Of a stretch of 22,222 bases of DNA, positions 1 to 5,021 are shown one piece after another. The notes under the pieces were generated by a model, which saw nothing but the letters and a program-made list of their open reading frames with translations, was not told the DNA's origin and searched no databases. Position 1 is the first letter of the stretch. Every line of letters begins with the position of its first letter. Source of the stretch: Candidatus Uhrbacteria bacterium (lineage in GTDB: Bacteria > Patescibacteriota > Patescibacteriia > SG8-24). Made by a program: the position numbers and the translations under genes. The stretch is from contig JACQSM010000095.1 of the NCBI GenBank assembly GCA_016205965.1, forward strand, positions 1 to 22,222, given 5' to 3'.

Positions 1-20
1 GGGCGGCCTTCAGGCCGCCC
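1..20. other. GC-rich hairpin at left edge
   Basis: Perfect inverted repeat GGGCGGCC-TTCA-GGCCGCCC, ending 24 nt before the murG start codon. No T-run follows on the plus strand, so it is not a canonical terminator for an upstream plus gene. It may be the rest of a larger palindrome cut by the window edge, or a leader hairpin just upstream of the murG ribosome binding site. Confidence 0.5.
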
Positions 21-44
21 GTGAGAATCGATCGGAGGATCGCT

Positions 45-1115
45 ATGGTGATTGTTTTGGCCGGCGGCGGCACCCTGGGACCGGTCACGCCGCTCCTGGC
101 CGTCGCCGAAGAATTGAAGAAACTCCGTCCCGACGCCGCCTTTCACTGGGTCGGCACCGAGACCGGCCCGGAGCGCGAGATCGTCGCCGCTGCCGGGATG
201 CCCTTCTCGACCATCCGGTCCGGCAAGCTGCGCCGTTATTTTTCGTGGCAGAATTTTCTCGATAACGCCCGGCTGCTGCTGGGGGTCGGCGATGCCCTGC
301 TGCTCTTGGGCCGTTTGCGGCCGGCCGTAGTTGTCAGCGCCGGCGGTTTCGTTGCCGTGCCCGTGGCCTGGGCGGCGGCGCTGCTGCGCATCCCGATTCA
401 CGTGCATCAACTCGACCTGCGGCCCGGTTTGGCCAATAAACTCGCGGCCCCGTTCGCCAGGTCGATATCGGTCGGCTTCGAAGAGCTGGCCGGCGTCTTC
501 GGCCGCAAGAAAGCGATCTGGACCGGCAATCCGGTGCGGGCCGGCATTCTCGCCGGAACCAAAGAAGAGGGGAGGCGGCTCTTCGGCTTGTCGGCCGACG
601 CTCCCGTGGTCCTGATTTTGGGCGGCGGCACCGGCTCCGGCCTCATCAACTCCTTGGTCGCCGGTTCGCTGCAACGCCTGACCGCCCGGGCCCAAGTCCT
701 GCACGTGACCGGTCGCGGTAAAGCCGAAGGCTTGCCGGAGCCGTCGAAACGGTACCGTCGTACCGAATTGCTCGGGCCCGAGATCGCCCATGCCTTCGCC
801 GCCGCCGACATCGTCGTCACTCGCGCCGGCATGGGCACGCTCTCGGAGATCGCCGCCCTCGGCAAGCCCGCCGTCATCATTCCCATCGCCGACTCGCACC
901 AGGAGGAGAATGCCGCCTACTTTTGTCGGCGAGGAGCGGCTCGGTGTTTGGCGGAGAAAGAATTGACACCCGATACTTTCGCCGCCGCCATCGAACAGCT
1001 CGCCGCCAATCCGGGAGCGAAGGACACGCTCGGCGCCAAGGCGCGCCAGCTCGCCAAGGATGGCGCCGCCCGCGCTGTCGCCGAGCTCGTCCTCGCCGCG
1101 GCCGAACGCCGGTAG
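45..1115 (+). CDS. murG: MurG-like UDP-GlcNAc:lipid I N-acetylglucosaminyltransferase (divergent)
   Basis: 356-aa GT-B glycosyltransferase. MurG adds GlcNAc to lipid I on the inner face of the membrane to make lipid II. Visible landmarks: N-terminal G-rich loop AGGGTLGPVTP (residues 6-16), a mid-protein RPGLANKL block (about 126-133), the interdomain GNPVR motif, the second G-loop LGGGTGSG, and the C-terminal donor site RAGMGTLSEIAALGKP followed by HQEENA. The start at 45 is chosen over the in-frame GTG at 21 because GGAGG (34-38) lies 6 nt upstream and the family begins directly with the first beta strand. Unusual: the conserved His of the first G-loop is Pro13, and the usual HEQN acceptor-side motif reads HQLD (121-124). 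It could therefore be a MurG paralogue with altered acceptor, although length and overall pattern fit MurG well. Confidence 0.9.
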   Translation: MVIVLAGGGTLGPVTPLLAVAEELKKLRPDAAFHWVGTETGPEREIVAAAGMPFSTIRSGKLRRYFSWQNFLDNARLLLGVGDALLLLGRLRPAVVVSAGGFVAVPVAWAAALLRIPIHVHQLDLRPGLANKLAAPFARSISVGFEELAGVFGRKKAIWTGNPVRAGILAGTKEEGRRLFGLSADAPVVLILGGGTGSGLINSLVAGSLQRLTARAQVLHVTGRGKAEGLPEPSKRYRRTELLGPEIAHAFAAADIVVTRAGMGTLSEIAALGKPAVIIPIADSHQEENAAYFCRRGAARCLAEKELTPDTFAAAIEQLAANPGAKDTLGAKARQLAKDGAARAVAELVLAAAERR

Positions 1116-1183
1116 CGCTAAAACGCCGCTAGCGCTTGCGAAATGGCGGAGCCGCCGATACCATCGGTGTACGGAGGTGTGCG

Positions 1184-1378
1184 ATGAAGGCGATGGAAGA
1201 AGCCCTGGCCCGGCTGCAGGCCGCGGTCGAACGGCTCAATGCCGCCAATCAAGACGTCAAACGGATGAACGAACGGCTCAAAGAGCTCAATGAGAAGCTT
1301 CGGGGATCGCTCGAACGCATGAAGGCGACGAATCAAGCCCTGGCCGATCCCAAGCCCGGCTCCTGGAACGTCCACTGA
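1184..1378 (+). CDS. small coiled-coil protein, 64 aa
   Basis: Unrecognised 64-aa protein made almost entirely of one charged amphipathic helix (residues about 3-52) with heptad-like spacing of Leu, Met and Val, then a short Pro/Gly tail. No membrane segment or signal peptide. The ATG at 1184 is chosen over the in-frame ATG at 1136 because GGAGG (1173-1177) sits 6 nt upstream of it. It lies 68 nt after murG on the same strand and ends directly before an intrinsic terminator, so it may be the last gene of the murG transcript. A role as a coiled-coil oligomer or adaptor would be a guess. Confidence 0.7.
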   Translation: MKAMEEALARLQAAVERLNAANQDVKRMNERLKELNEKLRGSLERMKATNQALADPKPGSWNVH

Positions 1379-1379
1379 C

Positions 1380-1402
1380 ACGACCTCAAGACGGTCGTTT
1401 TT
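1380..1402 (+). terminator. intrinsic terminator after the coiled-coil gene
   Basis: Six-base-pair stem ACGACC (1380-1385) / GGTCGT (1393-1398) with a 7-nt loop, followed by T1399-1402. It starts one base after the stop codon of the 64-aa gene. Confidence 0.7.
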
Positions 1403-1447
1403 CTATGGAAATAAAGCTGGATTAAGGTTGATCGGTTGAAGGATAGC

Positions 1448-1476
1448 TTGACGAGGATCGATTTCCATGCTAGGGT
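1448..1476 (+). promoter_or_regulatory. possible promoter of the 142-aa gene
   Basis: TTGACG (1448-1453), a 17-nt spacer and TAGGGT (1471-1476) preceded by TGC, which gives an extended -10. The -35 and TG elements are good but the -10 is weak (3 of 6 matches). The predicted start near 1483 would place the palindrome at 1497-1522 in the 5' leader. Confidence 0.4.
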
Positions 1477-1496
1477 TCGCGGTTCCTTCACCCCTT

Positions 1497-1522
1497 GGGA
1501 TGTCGGTCGCGACCGACATCCC
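1497..1522. repeat. 26-bp perfect palindrome in the leader of the 142-aa gene
   Basis: GGGATGTCGGTCG (1497-1509) is followed immediately by its exact reverse complement (1510-1522). The right end is 5 nt before the Shine-Dalgarno sequence (1528-1534) and 18 nt before the ATG. There is no T-run, so it is not a terminator. It could be a dimeric repressor operator or an RNA hairpin that affects ribosome access. Confidence 0.85.
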
Positions 1523-1540
1523 TTGCCGAGGAGGCATTCC

Positions 1541-1969
1541 ATGGCCGCCGAAATCATCGGTTTTCCCAATCTCGCCAGCGAATTCATCCAAAAAATGAGT
1601 CGGTCGCCTCCGCTCGCCGCCGTCATGGTCCGTTTGCCAGCGGTTACTGACCAGCGACAGCGCTTGCGGGCCGAGCAGCTTTTGCATCAACTGCTCAAGC
1701 GGATGCTCTGGTATCCGCGGCTGACTCGCGAACAAGCCGATATCGTTCTCGATCATGACAGCCCGCCCGACGTCGTCGCCGATGCGGAGCTGGAAGTGAT
1801 GGAGCGTCATGAGAACAGAGGCTGGCGCCGTCAGCATGAACGCTGCCGCCAGATTTGGGACCAGGCCGAGACCCCCGAGATCCGCGCCCACGTTCGCTAC
1901 GCCGCCGCCCTCATCTGGCGACTCTATCGGTTCGAGGCCCAGGCTAAGAAGGAAGCCGCCGCCTGGTAA
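1541..1969 (+). CDS. hypothetical protein, 142 aa
   Basis: I do not recognise this family. The protein is rich in Arg, Glu, Gln and Ala and probably mainly helical, with a notable Trp/Arg/His-rich stretch (about residues 85-105) and no signal peptide or membrane segment. The ATG at 1541 is preferred over the upstream in-frame ATG at 1436 because GAGGAGG (1528-1534) is 6 nt upstream and the residues encoded upstream cross the perfect palindrome. It is a single-gene unit flanked by terminators at 1380-1402 and 1987-2009. Confidence 0.7.
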   Translation: MAAEIIGFPNLASEFIQKMSRSPPLAAVMVRLPAVTDQRQRLRAEQLLHQLLKRMLWYPRLTREQADIVLDHDSPPDVVADAELEVMERHENRGWRRQHERCRQIWDQAETPEIRAHVRYAAALIWRLYRFEAQAKKEAAAW

Positions 1970-1986
1970 TAACCTTCGACAACGAC

Positions 1987-2009
1987 GCCCCGACACATTC
2001 GGGGCTTTT
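1987..2009 (+). terminator. intrinsic terminator after the 142-aa gene
   Basis: GCCCCGA (1987-1993), a CACAT loop, TCGGGGC (1999-2005), then TTTT. A 7-bp GC-rich stem located 17 nt after the stop codon. Confidence 0.85.
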
Positions 2010-2018
2010 AGATGCAAC

Positions 2019-2053
2019 AAAAAAACATCCCGGCGAATACGGGATGTTTTTTT
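2019..2053. terminator. bidirectional terminator between convergent genes
   Basis: ACATCCCG (2025-2032) pairs with CGGGATGT (2040-2047). An A-run (2019-2025) lies on the left and a T-run (2047-2053) on the right, so it can terminate in both directions. It lies 10 nt past the stop of the minus-strand gene ending at 2064 and backs up the plus-strand terminator at 1987-2009. Confidence 0.9.
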
Positions 2054-2063
2054 GAGATCAACG

Positions 2064-2795
2064 TCAGCTGCCGGTGAGGCGCTGCCAAAATCCTTTCTTT
2101 GGTTCGGGTTTCGGCCCAGGTTTGATACCTTTGGCTTTAAGCTTCCTCTTTCGGGCTTCCTCTTGCTGCTGCAATCCGAGACTGATATCATCGAGACCGC
2201 CGCGGATCTCGTCTGTAGCGGCGCTTTTGTTCAGTGCATCCCGCTCCTCCTTGGCTTTTTTTCTGACGTCTATTTCGGCGCTGCCAAGCATGGCGCGGAT
2301 TTGATCAGGATCGATCTTCACCGCGGCATCGAGCGCCGTCAGGTCCGACGCCGGGCCCTCGAGCATCGATTTGAACAGCCCCTCGCTTTTTTTCGCCAGA
2401 ACATCGACGATTCGTTCTTTGATCATGCCGTAATAGTGCTCCGGCTTCATCTTGTATTCCTCGGCTATTTTTTCACCAAGTTCGCTCATGTCGACGGCCA
2501 GGTCGGGGTCGCCCTCAAGTTGTTGGCCGATGATCTCCTTGAGGAGATCTTGTCTCTCCTTGGCGGCCGTGACTTCCATGGATTCCGTCAGCGGCTTCGG
2601 TAAGTACGCCTGCTTGCGGACTTTGATTTGAGCCAAGGCCTCGCGTTGTTTGGCAAGTTTATTCATGAACGCGCTGAATGGCGTGGCTTGCGGCGCTTCA
2701 GTCGAAGACGGCTGTCCAGCTGATTCTGAAGCCGGCGTTTCCGAAGAACTCTCCGGTGTGACGTCGACAGGTTCGTTGAACTTTGGTTCCGGCAT
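2064..2795 (-). CDS. hypothetical helical protein with disordered N-terminus, 243 aa
   Basis: Unrecognised protein. Residues 1 to about 40 are low-complexity and rich in Pro, Ser, Glu and Thr. The rest is highly charged and helical (many Lys/Glu/Leu/Ala), with a basic Pro/Lys-rich tail ending in GFWQRLTGS. No signal peptide or membrane helix. The start at 2795 (MPEPKF) is chosen because the 32 residues upstream in frame have an unlike composition and cross the shared promoter region; no good Shine-Dalgarno sequence lies within 10 nt, with only AAGGAG about 27 nt upstream. It is divergent from the gene at 2904. The composition resembles the 148-aa protein at 3726. Confidence 0.75.
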   Translation of the reverse strand: MPEPKFNEPVDVTPESSSETPASESAGQPSSTEAPQATPFSAFMNKLAKQREALAQIKVRKQAYLPKPLTESMEVTAAKERQDLLKEIIGQQLEGDPDLAVDMSELGEKIAEEYKMKPEHYYGMIKERIVDVLAKKSEGLFKSMLEGPASDLTALDAAVKIDPDQIRAMLGSAEIDVRKKAKEERDALNKSAATDEIRGGLDDISLGLQQQEEARKRKLKAKGIKPGPKPEPKKGFWQRLTGS

Positions 2796-2864
2796 ATGCG
2801 GCTTGCAATAGTTTCGATCTCTCCTTAGTATCGATACCACGCCTGCAGCGCTTTGTGAACATTT

Positions 2865-2872
2865 GTTATACT
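2865..2872. promoter_or_regulatory. overlapping divergent -10 elements
   Basis: On the plus strand TATACT (2867-2872) is preceded by TGT (2864-2866), an extended -10 that would start RNA near 2879, about 25 nt before the ATG at 2904. On the minus strand the same bases read TATAAC (2870-2865), a 5/6 match to TATAAT, with TTGTGG 15 nt upstream. The two genes appear to share one symmetric -10 region. Confidence 0.55.
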
Positions 2873-2903
2873 GTGCTCGACTTTTCCACAATTAGTTTTG
2901 TTT

Positions 2904-3128
2904 ATGGATAACATCGTTTTCGACCTTGAGGAGACTTATATAGAACTTAAAGAACGTGCCCTGGAAGAGGGTATATTCGAAAAGGAGGGCTGGGACGAGC
3001 TGGTTGAGGAAGTATTGGATGAAAAGCGCGAGTTCGCCGAGCTCGACAACGACGCCGACTGGACCGAGATTCAGGAGGCCCTGCAGGCCAGGTTCGATGA
3101 GTTCGCCGAGGAGATTCCGGAGATGTAA
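2904..3128 (+). CDS. small acidic protein, 74 aa
   Basis: Unrecognised 74-aa, strongly acidic, helical protein beginning MDNIVFDLEETY, with many Glu/Asp and Leu/Phe at helical spacing and two Trp. No signal peptide. The ATG at 2904 is preferred to the TTG at 2898. There is no Shine-Dalgarno sequence, and with the -10 at 2867-2872 the leader would be only about 25 nt. The acidic character and size are compatible with a small binding or antitoxin-like protein, but no basic partner gene adjoins it on the same strand. Confidence 0.75.
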   Translation: MDNIVFDLEETYIELKERALEEGIFEKEGWDELVEEVLDEKREFAELDNDADWTEIQEALQARFDEFAEEIPEM

Positions 3129-3171
3129 ATTGGGGCAGAAATAAGCCTATTTGAGGTTAAGACAACCCCCC

Positions 3172-3200
3172 TTGACAAGAGGGCTGTTTTACGCTATGGT
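3172..3200 (+). promoter_or_regulatory. strong sigma70-type promoter
   Basis: TTGACA (3172-3177), a 17-nt spacer and TATGGT (3195-3200). The -35 is perfect and the spacing ideal. Predicted start near 3207, which gives a leader of about 21 nt that contains the Shine-Dalgarno sequence of the gene at 3228. Confidence 0.85.
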
Positions 3201-3227
3201 AGGCGGTCATCGGAAGAGGAGGATCCC

Positions 3228-3620
3228 ATGGCCCGCTCTTTGGCTTTTTCCGTCATGCACGAAGGTGCTATTTTGGACACGCAGTTCAACCTGGAGATGT
3301 TCGAGAAGATCCCTAAAGTGATCGCCTCGGTCGGCAAAGGAAACGACCTCGCAGTCACCTTCGTGTTGAATGGAGAATCGCCGCCTTTCGCGTGGCTTTA
3401 TTCGCTGGATGTCCATCTGGATTCGGCTGATGGCGGCAGAAGAAGTGCTGACATCATTGAAATCAGACCTTCATCTGACGCTGCCGGTTTGGTCGTGGTG
3501 ATGGGCAATATCACCCCCACTCTCGGGCAAGAAATTGCCCTTATGACGCTGGAGGGGCCAGACGGCGTCAGCTTCAGCCATTACTGCCTTACCATCGACG
3601 AAACCGCTCAAACCCATTAA
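3228..3620 (+). CDS. hypothetical protein, 130 aa
   Basis: Unrecognised protein that looks like a small beta-rich fold. It has alternating hydrophobic strands (LAVTFVLNG about residues 40-48, GLVVVMGNITPTLG about 87-100, IALMTLEG about 103-110), Asp/Gly turns and a C-terminal HYCLTIDE strand. No signal peptide or membrane helix. The ATG at 3228 is well supported: AGAGGAGG (3215-3222) is 5 nt upstream and a near-consensus promoter precedes it. It is a single-gene unit; promoter plus strong ribosome site suggest high expression. Confidence 0.75.
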   Translation: MARSLAFSVMHEGAILDTQFNLEMFEKIPKVIASVGKGNDLAVTFVLNGESPPFAWLYSLDVHLDSADGGRRSADIIEIRPSSDAAGLVVVMGNITPTLGQEIALMTLEGPDGVSFSHYCLTIDETAQTH

Positions 3621-3672
3621 AAAAGGGGAGCGGATTTTTTTCATTTTTATGAGTTTTAGGATAGGATAGGAT

Positions 3673-3701
3673 TTGACTTTTTACATTAAAAATGCTATGA
3701 T
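3673..3701 (+). promoter_or_regulatory. strong promoter with extended -10, short leader
   Basis: TTGACT (3673-3678), a 17-nt spacer and TATGAT (3696-3701), with TGC directly before the -10. Predicted start near 3708, only about 18 nt before the ATG at 3726. The leader is T/A/C-rich and contains no Shine-Dalgarno sequence. Confidence 0.8.
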
Positions 3702-3725
3702 TATCGCATAATTTTCCATTCTTCT

Positions 3726-4172
3726 ATGGCTAGCTTCAATCCTGACAACCCCCCGAGCACATCATCTGAACGTCCTCCGGAGATGTCGGCGCCGAAGCCG
3801 ATGGCAGCTCAAACACCTGAACAAGCGGCGGCTGCTGCCCGCAAACGTTTGACTGCCAATATCACCAGAAATATTCTCGAAACGGCAGAATTTATCGCCC
3901 GGTCGTCACAAACATTACCGGAAGCAGCCGCCGAGCAGGCCCAAAAGTTAGATGAAAAAATTGAGGCGCTCTGCAAGGATCTTGGTCCCTCGGATCGACT
4001 GATGATTGCTGACGAGGTTCGTTCAAAAATTAAACAATTGCTGGCAGGCGCTAGCCAAGAAGCAAAGTCGGTTGGTGAAAAACAACAGAAATTGATGGAT
4101 CAAAAACAATTTGAAGCCGCTCAGAAGTTGCTTGACGAATTGACCAGTCTCAATATCCGACAAGTGGAGTAA
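3726..4172 (+). CDS. hypothetical helical protein, 148 aa
   Basis: Unrecognised. Residues 1 to about 30 are low-complexity and rich in Pro, Ser and Asn. Residues about 32-148 are alpha-helical and rich in Ala, Glu, Lys and Gln (for example EQAAAAARKRL, then a KSVGEKQQKLMDQKQFEAAQ coiled-coil-like stretch at about 118-137). No signal peptide or membrane segment. The start is fixed by the short distance to the promoter at 3673-3701; no Shine-Dalgarno sequence is present. A 12-bp terminator follows the stop. Same architecture (disordered N-terminus plus charged helices) as the 243-aa protein at 2064-2795. Confidence 0.75.
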   Translation: MASFNPDNPPSTSSERPPEMSAPKPMAAQTPEQAAAAARKRLTANITRNILETAEFIARSSQTLPEAAAEQAQKLDEKIEALCKDLGPSDRLMIADEVRSKIKQLLAGASQEAKSVGEKQQKLMDQKQFEAAQKLLDELTSLNIRQVE

Positions 4173-4174
4173 AG

Positions 4175-4205
4175 CAAAACCGTGGGTTTCAAGCCCACGG
4201 TTTTG
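4175..4205. terminator. intrinsic terminator after the 148-aa gene
   Basis: CAAAACCGTGGG (4175-4186), a 7-nt loop and CCCACGGTTTTG (4194-4205): a perfect 12-bp stem whose 3' arm ends in TTTTG. It starts 3 nt after the stop codon. Confidence 0.85.
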
Positions 4206-4257
4206 TCTATGCTGCCGATTGGCCGAAGGCGGTCCCTTCTCGTCCCGGCCTCCAAGA

Positions 4258-4290
4258 CGTAAAAATCCCAGGAACACTGGGATTTTTACG
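4258..4290 (-). terminator. terminator of tRNA-Lys (bidirectional)
   Basis: CGTAAAAATCCCAG (4258-4271) and CTGGGATTTTTACG (4277-4290), a perfect 14-bp stem with loop GAACA. On the minus strand it begins immediately after the CCA end of the tRNA. Runs of five A and five T in the two arms let it act in both directions. Confidence 0.8.
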
Positions 4291-4366
4291 TGGTGGGTCG
4301 GCTGGGGATCGAACCCAGGACCAACGGCTTAAAAGGCCGCTGCTCTACCGGCTGAGCTACCGACCC
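4291..4366 (-). tRNA. tRNA-Lys (anticodon TTT)
   Basis: Read on the minus strand the 76-nt RNA begins GGGTCGGTAGCTCAGCCGGT and ends CCGACCCACCA. The 7-bp acceptor stem GGGTCGG/CCGACCC, D-arm (AGCTC...GAGC), anticodon loop CTTTTAA with anticodon TTT closed by GCGGC/GCCGT, and T-arm CTGGGTTCGATCCCCAG are all present. The 3' CCA is encoded. It stands alone, with its own promoter and terminator. Confidence 0.97.
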
Positions 4367-4384
4367 GGTCGTGAATGTAGGCGC

Positions 4385-4413
4385 AGCATAGCCTAAAGAA
4401 GCGGCTGAAGCAA
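4385..4413 (-). promoter_or_regulatory. promoter of tRNA-Lys
   Basis: On the minus strand TTGCTT (4413-4408), a 17-nt spacer and TATGCT (4390-4385). Predicted start near 4378, leaving about 12 nt of 5' leader for RNase P. Confidence 0.55.
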
Positions 4414-4438
4414 GACGTGCGCGCTCTCGCTGAAAAGA

Positions 4439-4447
4439 TGCTATACT
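4439..4447 (+). promoter_or_regulatory. extended -10 promoter of the 4472-8924 operon
   Basis: TGCTATACT: TATACT (4442-4447) with TGC upstream. No recognisable -35 at the matching distance (GCGCGC). Predicted start near 4454, about 18 nt before the ATG at 4472; the leader is T/A-rich without a Shine-Dalgarno sequence. Confidence 0.6.
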
Positions 4448-4471
4448 GACGGCGATACTCATTTATTTATT

Positions 4472-4798
4472 ATGCCCAATCCGATTCCCGCGCTGCTGAC
4501 CCGTGAGGCGAACATTTTCGCGGCTCTCGGCCTTGAGTCGCTGCCGCCGGAGCGCAAGGCGGCCATGGTCGAAAAGATGGCCGCTCTGGTCGAAAAGCGT
4601 TTCTTGCTCAAGGTCATGGACAGCCTGACCGATGCCGACCTCGAACAGGTGTCGAAGCTGGCTGATAAGCCCGACGACATGTGGGGCTACATCGCCTCGA
4701 AGAAAAATCTCGATGCCATGCTGCTCGAGGAGATCAACGCCGTGAAGTCCGAGCTGCTCGTGCAGTCGGCGAGCCTGCCCAAGGCTGACGAGATCTAG
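4472..4798 (+). CDS. DUF5663-like protein, 108 aa
   Basis: Small all-helical soluble protein. The pattern (AALGLESLPPERKAAMVEKM, a MxxLVEKRFLLKVMDSLTD helix, then a C-terminal amphipathic helix at about residues 75-97) resembles DUF5663, a family of unknown function that I associate with CPR genomes; I could not run a profile search. No signal peptide or membrane helix. The start follows the extended -10 at 4439-4447 by about 24 nt and has no Shine-Dalgarno sequence. First gene of a tight run: the next ATG is 2 nt past its stop codon. Confidence 0.75.
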   Translation: MPNPIPALLTREANIFAALGLESLPPERKAAMVEKMAALVEKRFLLKVMDSLTDADLEQVSKLADKPDDMWGYIASKKNLDAMLLEEINAVKSELLVQSASLPKADEI

Positions 4799-4800
4799 AT

Positions 4801-4992
4801 ATGCCGAAATCCCGCACGCCGCGGCAATTGTTGACGTCGATCGGCAAGAAGCTCGATCGCGCCGCGACCGCCGTCGAGGCCGAAGTCCGCGCTTTAATGT
4901 CTCGTCGCAACAAGATCATCAAGGCGGCCATGGCCCGCAGCGACAGCAAGAAGCTCGAAGATCTGCGCTCCTCGCTCGGCGGCAAGAAGTAG
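4801..4992 (+). CDS. small basic protein, 63 aa
   Basis: Unrecognised 63-aa protein, rich in Lys, Arg and Ala, probably one or two helices (about residues 8-45) with a basic tail ending SLGGKK. The ATG lies 2 nt after the stop codon of the previous gene, so translation is probably coupled; no Shine-Dalgarno sequence is visible. The high positive charge is compatible with nucleic-acid or membrane-surface binding, but no motif supports either. Confidence 0.65.
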   Translation: MPKSRTPRQLLTSIGKKLDRAATAVEAEVRALMSRRNKIIKAAMARSDSKKLEDLRSSLGGKK

Positions 4993-5021
4993 CCTGCCGG
5001 AGATTTTCACACGAATGATGT

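Noticed and set aside
1..20. Left-edge hairpin as another copy of the REPIN arm
   Set aside because: Its core is GGGCGGCC-TTCA-GGCCGCCC, whereas the REPIN arm is GGCGGGC-TT.A-GCCCGCC; similar style but not the same sequence.
1111..1137. Repeated AGCGCT motifs after murG as a terminator
   Set aside because: The motif is a short self-complementary hexamer occurring twice; no T-run follows, and the next gene lies close on the same strand.
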